The notes below the pieces were generated by a model. The model saw only the letters and a list, made by a program, of their open reading frames with translations, searched no databases and had not been told where the DNA came from. Both the position numbers and the translations under genes were made by a program. Positions 27,638-36,045 of a stretch of 64,000 nt of DNA are shown here, in pieces. Position 1 is the stretch's first letter. Each line of letters opens with the position of its first letter. This DNA comes from an uncultured Alteromonadaceae bacterium (GTDB lineage: Bacteria > Pseudomonadota > Gammaproteobacteria > Pseudomonadales > Halieaceae), in assembly GCA_913064725.1 (NCBI GenBank), contig CAJYAI010000002.1:32610-96609 (forward strand), given 5' to 3'.

Positions 27638-29362
27638 CTCCGGCGCGTCCTGAGGTCCTCTGATTAAGCCTCCTGGTGTTGTGCCTAGAAAGCGTCCGCC
27701 ATCGAATGTTTGGACACCTGATTTGAAGGTGGCGCGATATCCCGTCGCAGATTGGAGCAATCGCTTGCCGCCTGCGGGTAGGTCACGAGCGACCCATGGC
27801 TGACTCATACCGATCTTATCGAGTTCGATAATATTAATATCAGCGAGGTATCCCGGTGCAAGAATACCCCGATCCTCGAGTCCGTAAACGCGAGCCGTAT
27901 CGGCACATTGGCGCTTTATCGCCTCGCTTAGAGTGATACGAAATCCATCACGATCTCGCACCCAATGCTGCAGCATGAAGGTAGGCGACGCTGCATCGCA
28001 AATCGTGCCGCAGTGGGCACCACCATCTGACAATGAGTTGATGCAGTCATCAGATTGCAAGACGGGCTCGAGAAAATTCAAGTTACCATCGGCGTAGTTA
28101 AGCAATGGAAAATAGATAAATCCCGTTCCATTTTGGCCCGTCATTAAATCGTAGGCATACTCAGCACCCGATACGCCGGCGCCAGCCGCGAGATGGGCAA
28201 TGGATTGTTGTTCCGTGGGCTCGTAATTGAATCCTTCGGTTAGCGCATATTGCATGTCAAAGGCGTTGGCCATGAGTTGGCCCAGTAACTGTAGCTCACT
28301 ATCGGGGAAAATAGAGTCTTCCGCTATGAGCTTTGCCTTGAAGTCAGGGTCCAGTAGCTTCTCGAGTTGTGCGGATTCGCCGAGATCTGCGGCTTCTGCC
28401 CAACTGGGTTTAAAGGAAAAAGGGTTAAACGTGGTCCGCCAACCGAGAACTAGGCCTGTGCCTCGCATGGAAATTTGAGCGAGAATATTGGCACCTTTGG
28501 CATTTTGCTCGCGCATCTGTGCCAGTTGATCGTCAAAGTTCATCGCTTTTATCGGTGACTGCAAGGCTGCGAACGTGACAGGTACTCCTGACTCTCGACT
28601 CAGATCACCCATCCACTCAAACTCATTCCACTCGGGCAACAGATCGCTCGCCATTTCGAAGACGCCATGTCCTGCCCGCTTCATCCCTTTTCCTATGCCC
28701 ATTAACTCTTCAGGTGTGGCGGTTGTCCCCGGCACTAACTCTCCGTCGATCGACTTGTGAAGAACGGTGCGCGATGTTGAGAACCCTAACGCGCCCGCTG
28801 TTAAACCCTCTTCAACGATCTGCGCCATTCGAGCAATATCAGACTCGGTTGGTGGCTCGTTTGCCGCGCCACGATCACCCATAACATAGGCTCTGACCGC
28901 TCCGTGCGGTACCTGCGTGGCAACATCCACAGCTCGGGGCATGGCTTCTAGCGCGTCTAGGTATTCAGGAAAGCTCTCCCAATTCCACTTCATCCCTTCG
29001 GATAGTGCGGACCCCGGTATGTCTTCAACGCCCTCCATCAGGCCAATCAACCAGTCGTGTCGATCTGGAGCAGCAGGGGCAAAGCCGACTCCGCAGTTAC
29101 CCATCACGACCGTTGTTACGCCATGCCAAGAGGAGGGAGCCATTTCTTCATCCCAGGTCGCTTGTCCGTCGTAATGTGTGTGTATATCGACAAAACCCGG
29201 TGCAACATAGCAATCACGTGCATCGACAATCCGAGCCGCTTCTCCTAGATCAGTGCCAATCGCCATAACTCGGTCGCCTGTAACTGCTACGTCGGCGACG
29301 AAGGGCGCGGCGCCAGTACCATCAACGACAGTACCGTGCTTGATAATCAGATCGAATGTCAT
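27611..29362 (-). CDS. N-acyl-D-amino-acid deacylase family amidohydrolase
   Basis: A 583-residue metal-dependent hydrolase of the D-aminoacylase branch of the amidohydrolase superfamily. The metal motif HTHYDG (His61, His63) follows the conserved PGFVDIHTH strand. Further family segments are [25 protein letters not shown] near the C-terminal metal site, and [14 protein letters not shown] in the small domain. It is cytosolic, with no signal peptide. Related enzymes deacylate N-acyl-D-amino acids, but many members have other or unknown substrates. It diverges from the acyl-CoA dehydrogenase gene, and an inverted repeat lies between them. Confidence 0.88.
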   Translation of the reverse strand: MTFDLIIKHGTVVDGTGAAPFVADVAVTGDRVMAIGTDLGEAARIVDARDCYVAPGFVDIHTHYDGQATWDEEMAPSSWHGVTTVVMGNCGVGFAPAAPDRHDWLIGLMEGVEDIPGSALSEGMKWNWESFPEYLDALEAMPRAVDVATQVPHGAVRAYVMGDRGAANEPPTESDIARMAQIVEEGLTAGALGFSTSRTVLHKSIDGELVPGTTATPEELMGIGKGMKRAGHGVFEMASDLLPEWNEFEWMGDLSRESGVPVTFAALQSPIKAMNFDDQLAQMREQNAKGANILAQISMRGTGLVLGWRTTFNPFSFKPSWAEAADLGESAQLEKLLDPDFKAKLIAEDSIFPDSELQLLGQLMANAFDMQYALTEGFNYEPTEQQSIAHLAAGAGVSGAEYAYDLMTGQNGTGFIYFPLLNYADGNLNFLEPVLQSDDCINSLSDGGAHCGTICDAASPTFMLQHWVRDRDGFRITLSEAIKRQCADTARVYGLEDRGILAPGYLADINIIELDKIGMSQPWVARDLPAGGKRLLQSATGYRATFKSGVQTFDGGRFLGTTPGGLIRGPQDAPESAALKVAS

Positions 29363-29437
29363 ATTGCGTTCCCAATTTTTATTGTCAGTACAATTTCCCT
29401 CGTCGCTGCGGGGTCTGTCAACCTGGTTTGTTAGCTG

Positions 29438-29472
29438 ACGTTTGACGATTGAGTTTGTTCTCGATCAAACGT
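29438..29472. promoter_or_regulatory. Inverted repeat in divergent intergenic region
   Basis: ACGTTTGA (29438-29445) and TCAAACGT (29465-29472) form perfect 8-bp arms 19 bp apart, with a further partial half-site (AGTTTGT, 29451-29457) between. It sits between the divergent hydrolase and acyl-CoA dehydrogenase genes, about 40 bp before the latter's ATG. A regulator site is possible, but arms of this size also arise by chance. Confidence 0.3.
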
Positions 29473-29509
29473 AACGTGTAAGGCATCCAGATAATACGAA
29501 AGTGACGCT

Positions 29510-30775
29510 ATGAATTTCGATATTCCCACGGATGTTCGTCAGTTTCTCGATGAGGTGGAACAGTTCATTGAGCGAGAGATCAAGCCCCTTGAAAGCGCGG
29601 ATGACAACATGCGCTTTTTTGATCACCGTCGGGAGGACGCAAGAACCGACTGGGATCGTCAGGGCCTGCCAAGCGAGGAGTGGGAAGCATTGCTTGCTGA
29701 GGCAAAGCGCCGGGCAATAGCGGCGGGAATTTACAGTTATCCATTCCCCAGCGGACACGGCGGACGAGACGGCAACAATCTCGGGATGGCGATTGTAAGA
29801 GAACACCTCGCAGCCATGGGGTTGGGACTGCACAACGATCTTCAGAACGAGCATTCAATCGTCGGAAACAATATTGGATTGCTGTTGATGCTGGAGTACG
29901 GGACGCCTGAGCAGCAAGCAGAGTGGTTGCCAGGTCTAAAAAACGCGACTCGCGGTTTTGCCTTCGCGATCTCCGAGCCAGACCATGGCTCAGATGCTAC
30001 TCACATGGAGACGGTTGCCCATCGTGATGGTGACGATTGGGTGATTAGTGGTGTTAAAACCTGGAATACCGGCGTTCACGCTGCCCACAGTGACATGGTG
30101 ATGGCACGAACCTCCGGCAGCGCCGGGGACGCCCAGGGGATTACTGCATTTCTGGTTCCTATGGATGCCGCGGGTGTGGAAATAGAAGAATATCTGTGGA
30201 CGTTTAATATGCCATCGGATCACGCTCGGGTTAGGTTCAACAGTGTCCGTGTCCCCGATGAGGCCATTTTTGGTGGTGAGGGGAGAGGACTGCAGGTAGT
30301 GCAGCACTTCTTTAATGAAAACCGAATTCGTCAGGCGGCCTCGAGTCTGGGCGCGGCGCAATACTGCGTTGATCAAGCTGTGGCGCACGCAAAGGAGCGA
30401 AAGCCGTTTGGTAAGGCCCTAGCGACTAACCAGGGTATTCAGTTTCCTCTCGTGGACCTGCAGGCGCGCTGTGAAATGCTGCGAGCGTTGATTCACAAGA
30501 CGGCATGGCTAATGGATCGTGACGGTGCTTTTTCCGCCTCAGACAAGGTTTCGATCTGTAACTATCAAGCCAACCAACTGTGTTGCGAGGCTGCCGATAC
30601 GGCCATGCAGGTTCATGGTGGTATGGGCTACTCTCGCTATAAGCCTTTTGAGCATATTTATCGACATCATCGGCGATATCGGATTACCGAGGGCGCTGAT
30701 GAAATTCAAAAGCGGCGCGTCGCAGGTTATCTATTCGGTTTCATGGGACAGAAAAAGCCCAAGGGCGTCAGTTAA
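29510..30775 (+). CDS. Acyl-CoA dehydrogenase (ACAD10/11-like)
   Basis: An FAD-dependent acyl-CoA dehydrogenase of 421 aa. Visible segments: FAISEPDHGSDATHMET (FAD and substrate region), FGKALATNQGIQFPLVD, CEAADTAMQVHGGMGYS, and the putative catalytic base Glu394 in RITEGADEIQKRR. It is followed after 2 bp by an APH-type phosphotransferase gene. That pairing mirrors the domain fusion in animal ACAD10/ACAD11 and the Lva system for 4-hydroxyacyl-CoAs in Pseudomonas. By that precedent it may eliminate phosphate from a 4-phosphoacyl-CoA rather than perform plain beta-oxidation (inference). Confidence 0.9.
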   Translation: MNFDIPTDVRQFLDEVEQFIEREIKPLESADDNMRFFDHRREDARTDWDRQGLPSEEWEALLAEAKRRAIAAGIYSYPFPSGHGGRDGNNLGMAIVREHLAAMGLGLHNDLQNEHSIVGNNIGLLLMLEYGTPEQQAEWLPGLKNATRGFAFAISEPDHGSDATHMETVAHRDGDDWVISGVKTWNTGVHAAHSDMVMARTSGSAGDAQGITAFLVPMDAAGVEIEEYLWTFNMPSDHARVRFNSVRVPDEAIFGGEGRGLQVVQHFFNENRIRQAASSLGAAQYCVDQAVAHAKERKPFGKALATNQGIQFPLVDLQARCEMLRALIHKTAWLMDRDGAFSASDKVSICNYQANQLCCEAADTAMQVHGGMGYSRYKPFEHIYRHHRRYRITEGADEIQKRRVAGYLFGFMGQKKPKGVS

Positions 30776-30777
30776 TT

Positions 30778-32157
30778 GTGCTCGAGGTTGATTTCGAATC
30801 AAAGTTGTCGAAGTTTGTTGAACGCTCACTTTCAGGGATGCGACTGGTCAGTGTTCAGCAGCTCACGTCAGGCGCCTCGCAACAAACGTTTAAAGTCAGC
30901 GTTAAAGACAGCGAGGCGAACGAGTATCATTATGCTCTGCGCCGCGCGCAGCCTGGGTTATCGGCAACGTCGCAAGGACAAGTAACGCCATCCACCGAAG
31001 CGGCACTCCTGGGCCTGGCCGCAGATGCCAATATTCCCGTGCCCACTGTTGCGGCATCACTCAGGCCCTCAGATAACTTGGGTGAGGGTTATCTAATGGC
31101 GTGGCTAGAGGGCGAAACTTTAGGTCAGCGTATTGTTAAAATACCTGAGCTCGGGAAGTTCAGACCAACACTGGCCTATCAATGTGGCCAAGCCCTTGCG
31201 CGCATTCACGCCATAGACGTGCCCAGCGCGATCAAGGATTCGCTGAGTTGTGTGTCTCCAGCATCCTTGGTCCACGCAACCTGGGAGACCTACATCGCAC
31301 TTAATACCCCGCAGCCAATGATTGATTTTACCGCGCAATGGCTACTGCACAATCTGCCACCCGACGTTGATGCTCGATTGGTACATGGCGACTTCAGGAA
31401 TGGTAATTTGATGGTATCCAAGGCGGGCTTGGAGGCCGTCCTAGACTGGGAGCTTTGTCATATGGGCGATCCAACCCGTGATCTGGGGTGGCTGTGCGTC
31501 AACTCATGGCGGTTTGGCGTGCGAGAGCTCCCTGTAGGTGGGTTTGGCGAGATAGATGAGGTTATTGCCGGTTATGAATCGGTGTCGTGGGCTCCTGTTG
31601 ATAAAGCCGCGCTTCAGTTTTGGGAGGTGTTCGGCTCATTTTGGTGGTCGGTAACGACATTGGGTATGGCGGAGACATGGCGGACCGGTGAGACACCGTC
31701 GCTGGAGCGTCCAGTTATCGGTCGGCGCAGCACGGAAGCTCAGATGGACTGCGTTCATTTGCTCATTCCAGGCGCTTTCAGCCGTGCCGTGCCCGCCACG
31801 ACTGATGCTAATTTGCCGTCAGCAACTGAACTCATCTCGTCTGTCAGGCAGCATCTAAAGAGCTCTGTTCTGGACAACCTAACAGGGCCCGATCACTTTT
31901 TTTGTCGTGTGGCTTTAAATTCTCTGTCGATAGCTGAGCGTGAGCTGCAACTCTCGCCCACGCTTGAGCGCGATGAGCATCACAGATTGACCGAGTTGTT
32001 GGGTGATGGAGATCTGGCAGCGCTTCGGTGGCATTTGGTTCGCGCGCTTCGTCAGGGCGAGGCGCTACCGCAAGCATTAGTTGAAGAGCACCTGAGGGAA
32101 ACAGTGGCGGGTAGATTGCAGATTGATCAGCCGTTCTACTCAGCACTAACTCCCTGA
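30778..32157 (+). CDS. APH-type phosphotransferase fused to DUF6285
   Basis: Residues about 10-290 are an aminoglycoside phosphotransferase/choline-kinase-like domain, with the catalytic loop HGDFRNGN (His203, Asp205, Asn210) and the metal-binding LDWELCHMGDPTRDLGWL. Residues about 345-455 match DUF6285: HFFCRVALNSLSIAERELQL, then LLGDGDLAALRWHLVRALR and a tail like VAGRLQIDQPFY. The two domains are often separate genes near acyl-CoA dehydrogenases. Start GTG at 30778, 2 bp after the dehydrogenase stop. Likely a 4-hydroxyacyl-CoA kinase partner of that enzyme (inference from ACAD10/11 and LvaA). It is unlikely to be an antibiotic-resistance gene. Confidence 0.88.
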   Translation: MLEVDFESKLSKFVERSLSGMRLVSVQQLTSGASQQTFKVSVKDSEANEYHYALRRAQPGLSATSQGQVTPSTEAALLGLAADANIPVPTVAASLRPSDNLGEGYLMAWLEGETLGQRIVKIPELGKFRPTLAYQCGQALARIHAIDVPSAIKDSLSCVSPASLVHATWETYIALNTPQPMIDFTAQWLLHNLPPDVDARLVHGDFRNGNLMVSKAGLEAVLDWELCHMGDPTRDLGWLCVNSWRFGVRELPVGGFGEIDEVIAGYESVSWAPVDKAALQFWEVFGSFWWSVTTLGMAETWRTGETPSLERPVIGRRSTEAQMDCVHLLIPGAFSRAVPATTDANLPSATELISSVRQHLKSSVLDNLTGPDHFFCRVALNSLSIAERELQLSPTLERDEHHRLTELLGDGDLAALRWHLVRALRQGEALPQALVEEHLRETVAGRLQIDQPFYSALTP

Positions 32158-32222
32158 CTATCGCTTTGTGATGGCCTTTGGTAATAGTGTTTTGGCTTCT
32201 ACTGGCCTAGACTAACGCCTAT

Positions 32223-32298
32223 GCCGTTGTAGCTCAGTCGGAAGAGCGTTTGCCTCCTAAGCGAAAGGTCGCAGGTTCGATCCCTGCCAGCGGCGCCA
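32223..32298 (+). tRNA. tRNA-Arg(CCU)
   Basis: A complete cloverleaf of 76 nt including an encoded CCA. Acceptor GCCGTTG pairs with CAGCGGC with one G-T. The D arm is GCTC/GAGC. The anticodon stem TTTGC/GCGAA closes the loop CTCCTAA with anticodon CCT, reading AGG codons. The T arm GCAGG-TTCGATC-CCTGC is canonical. It stands alone between the phosphotransferase and methyltransferase genes. Confidence 0.96.
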
Positions 32299-32623
32299 TC
32301 TCTGGCGACTAATGAATGACCCTGAGCCATGGAGCCAAAAGCCCGCGACAAGCCGTTTACAGCCCGGGTACATGTCTTTGGTGAGTGCTAAGTCTGTGAT
32401 AGGTAATTAGCTTTCACACGCAGTAACCCGTCAAAAGGAGCCTCGGCAGTCATCATCTGTTTTACTAGCGACTGTCGGCGTGAACCCCCAGATGAGTGAC
32501 CTGCTGCTCTCTGGCGATTGGTTGCTTATTCCGTAACGTGGAAATCGCTCACGAGAAGAGTTGCCACCTCGTTTCCACTTGCTTGTTACACTCGCAACAA
32601 CAGTCAGCTATCGAGGGGTTTAC
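32299..32623. other. Gene-free interval after tRNA-Arg
   Basis: About 325 bp without a credible gene on either strand. No terminator hairpin with a T tract, no repeat of the tRNA 3' end (so no attachment site) and no integrase remnant are visible. Short frames here lack ribosome sites. It probably holds the promoter of the methyltransferase gene, but no clear -35/-10 pair with proper spacing was found. Confidence 0.6.
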
Positions 32624-33808
32624 GTGTCACGTCGCAGGGTGCAGCTCAATCGTAAGACCACGGCGCGAGTATCCACACCGGCGTCAACAGATCGGTTTGT
32701 AGGAACTGTCCGCGACCTGAGCAGCGATGGAAGAGGTGTTGTTGAGGCCCCTGATGGCCAAATAGTCTTCGTTTCTGGCGCCTGGGTCGGTGAAGAAGTG
32801 GTTGTTTTACGAACGCGTAGGGGCAAGGAGGTCAAGGCTGAACTTGATGATGTGGTGACCGCCTCACCTCACAAACAAGAGGCGCCCTGTAGTGCTCACC
32901 GGGACGGCACTTGTGGTGGTTGTGCGTGGATGTTCATCGACTACAAAGCGCAACTCGCGCAAAAGCACGAGAAGCTTAATCGGAGCGTATCGGGATTGGT
33001 CACTGACGATCTCGATGTCCCATTTTTAGGATCGCCAGCGGCGTTAGGTTATCGAAATCGCGCTCAGTTCAAAACTGACGGTGAGGTTATGGGTTACGTC
33101 GCGCCGGGATCGCACACCATTGTCGATATAAGTTCCTGTCCCATTTTGACTGACGAAAACCAGCGTCAACTGGCCTTATTACGTTCATCTTTACCCAATC
33201 CACAGTGGCGGCCTGGAAAGGATAAGCGCTGGACGACAATTGATATTGATGACGAGCGCTTAGTGCCTCTGGTTAATCAGCGACAGCCTTTTAGACAGGG
33301 TAACTCAGAGCAAAACATGATTATTATTAATTGGTTAAGAGAAAAAATTGATCATTTATCTAAAGTTGAGTTCGTATTGGAGTTATTCTGCGGTTCCGGC
33401 AATCTAACGACGGCTATTGCATCGCAGACTGACGCGACAATTGTCGCGGTAGAGGGTGACACAGCATCATTACAGGCGCTTGGTGACCGTGAACTCAGTC
33501 AAGTCCAGACCTTGAGAGTCAATCTGTTTTCAAAAGCCGAAATTAAAAACTATTTGCCCAATCCACCTCAGAAACTCGGCGTTGTTCTCGATCCACCTCG
33601 TGACGGATTAAAAGAACGTGAAACGCTCAAACCGTGGTTCAGGCGAGCCGATTGGGTGCTCTATATAGCGTGTGACTTAGCTACGTGGGAGCGGGATAGT
33701 CGGTTCCTTTTAGGCTGCGGTCTATCGCTTTCCGAAGTCTGTGGGCTTGATATGTTTCCTCAAACGCCACACGTGGAAATTTTATCTGTGTTTAAACGGC
33801 GTTCTTAG
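32624..33808 (+). CDS. RlmD/TrmA-family RNA m5U methyltransferase
   Basis: A SAM-dependent RNA uracil-C5 methyltransferase of the RumA/TrmA family, 394 aa. An N-terminal TRAM domain (DRFVGTVRDLSSDGRGVV) is followed by Fe-S cysteines (APCSAHRDGTCGGCAW and SSCPIL). The SAM site is LELFCGSGNLT, motif IV LDPPRDGL, the nucleophile Cys is in YIACDLATWERD, and a base Glu sits in PHVEILSVF. In typical members the Cys motif reads SCNPAT, so Asp and Leu replace Asn and Pro here. The GTG at 32624 has GAGGGG 5 nt upstream. Likely acts on 23S rRNA, but the exact target is uncertain. Confidence 0.85.
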   Translation: MSRRRVQLNRKTTARVSTPASTDRFVGTVRDLSSDGRGVVEAPDGQIVFVSGAWVGEEVVVLRTRRGKEVKAELDDVVTASPHKQEAPCSAHRDGTCGGCAWMFIDYKAQLAQKHEKLNRSVSGLVTDDLDVPFLGSPAALGYRNRAQFKTDGEVMGYVAPGSHTIVDISSCPILTDENQRQLALLRSSLPNPQWRPGKDKRWTTIDIDDERLVPLVNQRQPFRQGNSEQNMIIINWLREKIDHLSKVEFVLELFCGSGNLTTAIASQTDATIVAVEGDTASLQALGDRELSQVQTLRVNLFSKAEIKNYLPNPPQKLGVVLDPPRDGLKERETLKPWFRRADWVLYIACDLATWERDSRFLLGCGLSLSEVCGLDMFPQTPHVEILSVFKRRS

Positions 33809-34928
33809 TCATATCGACCAGGGCATTAAAGGCCGACTTAAAGTCACCTTGATGAACGATGCGACGGCGTTTTGCCGTGAGCTGATAGTCGTACATCGGG
33901 TCGTAATAATCCCTCAACAATGTCTCAATCCAGAGTTTATGAAGTGTGGGATCGCCTTGTCGGTGTGCCTTTAGTGCTGCGTCGAGCATGTTCGAGAGCT
34001 CTCGAAAGCGAACTCCGCCCAAGCGCTTTTGGATGTTGTTCAAGCTATTTCGCAAGGAGGATGAGAACATCTCGAACGCCTCAACTGAACAACCGGACTT
34101 CGCGAGCAATTCGTCGTAGTTACTCAGGATGTAATTTTCCCAGGAGTGCTGGACTCGTTCTTCCAGACTAGCCTCGACGACGACTACGGGCGCGTCACGC
34201 AGTTTTGCTTGCAGCTCGAGCGGTAGCGCGCACCGTCCGATCAAACGACTCTCGTCCTCCATAATAATGCGACTGCAGGCGTTGCTCTGAAGCCTCAAGA
34301 GTGCGATCGCGATACGATTCTCGAAATCAATTTGACTGGGCTGTGGGTCAACCCGCTTTCCAAAGGCGCTACCCCGATGGTGTGCAAGCCCTTCTAAATC
34401 AACGGCCGGTAGGGGAGTGGCATCAACCGAATGATGGAGTAGGGCTGTTTTTGCGGTTCCAGTGCGACCTGCTAGCACGATTACATCTGATTCAGCGAGG
34501 CAACGAGTGAGTGTGCTCAACAGATAAGATCTTAGAGCCTTGTAGCCACCTTCTATGATGGGTCGGTGGCAGCCCTGTGAGGCGAGCCAAGTTTGAACAG
34601 TCCGAGAACGCAGCCCACCGCGAAAACAGTATAAGACGGCTTCGGGATGCTGACTGATCTCGAGTAACCAGTTGGCAATGCGGACTTCTCTAAGCGTGCC
34701 CGTCACTAACTCATGCCCCAATGCAACAGCTGCCTGCTCCCCTGCCTTTTTGTAACAGAGACCGACCTGTTCTCGTTCCTCGTTAGTCATCAACGGCAAA
34801 TTAACCGTATTTGGAAAGCTACCTCGCTCGAATTCGATCGGAGATCGGGTGTCAATCAGTCGGATACCATCCAAAAATAGCGCTGAGAACTCGGGCGCCT
34901 TTATGTCGCTCGTCGTTGGCTCAGTCAC
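33792..34928 (-). CDS. mnmH: tRNA 2-selenouridine synthase
   Basis: Converts 2-thiouridine at the wobble position of certain tRNAs to 2-selenouridine, using selenophosphate through a geranylated intermediate. The N-terminal rhodanese domain has its Cys in LYCFRGGLRSRT. The C-terminal P-loop region reads LAGRTGTAKTALL, where the Gly just before the Walker A Lys is Ala. It is 378 aa. Its start overlaps the selD stop by 8 bp, a coupled selenium operon. The 3' end overlaps the convergent methyltransferase gene by 17 bp. Confidence 0.93.
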   Translation of the reverse strand: MTEPTTSDIKAPEFSALFLDGIRLIDTRSPIEFERGSFPNTVNLPLMTNEEREQVGLCYKKAGEQAAVALGHELVTGTLREVRIANWLLEISQHPEAVLYCFRGGLRSRTVQTWLASQGCHRPIIEGGYKALRSYLLSTLTRCLAESDVIVLAGRTGTAKTALLHHSVDATPLPAVDLEGLAHHRGSAFGKRVDPQPSQIDFENRIAIALLRLQSNACSRIIMEDESRLIGRCALPLELQAKLRDAPVVVVEASLEERVQHSWENYILSNYDELLAKSGCSVEAFEMFSSSLRNSLNNIQKRLGGVRFRELSNMLDAALKAHRQGDPTLHKLWIETLLRDYYDPMYDYQLTAKRRRIVHQGDFKSAFNALVDMTKNAV

Positions 34929-35976
34929 CGAGTCTTAGTTCTGCAGTGCTGTGACGTGATTTTGATAATGTGCCAATCGGCTCATGAGGGAGGTTGGCCT
35001 CGCGCAACGTATTACTGACTGCAATTACGGCCTCGGGTCGCACGGAGATCAAAAGGCCCCCGCTGGTCTGGGGATCACACAGAACGGCTATTTTCTCCGG
35101 TGATAAGTTTGGCAGGTGTGACTTGATGGATTCGTAGTTTCGTCCAGTGCCACCTGGCACACAACCTGCGGCAATGTACTCGGATAGATTGGGCAGCAAC
35201 GGCAGACTGGACCAGGTAATGTCGGCGTCTAACGAGCTTGACGTGATGAGTTCCACTAGGTGGCCGGCCAAACCGAAACCCGTCACATCGGTCATGGCGG
35301 TAACGCCATCAAAAGTGGCGAGTGCTGTGCCAATGTTATTCAGCGCACACATGCTCTGAGTGGCGGCCTTTGCATCTGGCAGCCGAACTTTGTCGCGTTT
35401 TATGGCCGTGCTGGTAATGCCCACACCCAGAGATTTGGTTAGAAAAAGCGTGTCACCAGGGCGTGCTGTGTTGTTTTGCTTCAGATGCTTGATCTCGACC
35501 AGCCCCGATACTGCCAGGCCAAAAATAGGCTCGGAAATATCGATGCTGTGTCCGCCGGCAAGCGCTATCCCAGCCTCTTCACAGGTCGCTCTTGCGCCAG
35601 CCAGAACCAAGCTCGCTATCGATGGCGCTAGTGTGTTGACTGGCCATCCTAAAATGGCGATTGCCACGGTCGGGGTGCCGCCCATAGCGTAGATATCACT
35701 GAGGGCATTGGTCGCGGCAATTTGACCAAATTCAAAGGGGTCATCGACAATAGGCGTGAAGAAATCTGTGGTGCTTAGCAGTGCTCTTCCCCCGCCAATA
35801 TCGACAGCCGCGGCATCGTCACGGCTATTGTTGCCAACCAGCAGTGATGGGTCTGAGCCAGCTTGCGCATCGACCTCCACTGGGGTGAGTATTTGCCGCA
35901 ATACATCGGGGGACAGTTTGCAGCCACAACCGGCTGCGGGGCTAAATTGTGTCAGTCGTACGTCACTTGTTTTCAT
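34921..35976 (-). CDS. selD: Selenide, water dikinase (selenophosphate synthetase)
   Basis: Makes selenophosphate from selenide and ATP, the selenium donor for selenouridine and, where present, selenocysteine. The active site AAGCGCKLSP has Cys17 and Lys20, so this is the Cys form and not a selenoprotein. Other family segments: DDAAAVDIG, TDFFTPIVDDPFEFGQIAA and LCDPQTSGGLLISV. It is 351 aa and leads a two-gene operon with mnmH. No selA or selB is in the window, so only tRNA selenation is supported here. It diverges from slt. Confidence 0.95.
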   Translation of the reverse strand: MKTSDVRLTQFSPAAGCGCKLSPDVLRQILTPVEVDAQAGSDPSLLVGNNSRDDAAAVDIGGGRALLSTTDFFTPIVDDPFEFGQIAATNALSDIYAMGGTPTVAIAILGWPVNTLAPSIASLVLAGARATCEEAGIALAGGHSIDISEPIFGLAVSGLVEIKHLKQNNTARPGDTLFLTKSLGVGITSTAIKRDKVRLPDAKAATQSMCALNNIGTALATFDGVTAMTDVTGFGLAGHLVELITSSSLDADITWSSLPLLPNLSEYIAAGCVPGGTGRNYESIKSHLPNLSPEKIAVLCDPQTSGGLLISVRPEAVIAVSNTLREANLPHEPIGTLSKSRHSTAELRLGD

Positions 35977-36045
35977 GGTTACCGCTATTCATCATTTGTG
36001 AGCTGGCGTGCCGCAATTCGATTGAAAAAACGCGTGGGTACCGTC

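Noticed and set aside
32280..32298. Attachment site at the tRNA-Arg 3' end
   Set aside because: No second copy of the tRNA 3' end and no integrase are found within the window.
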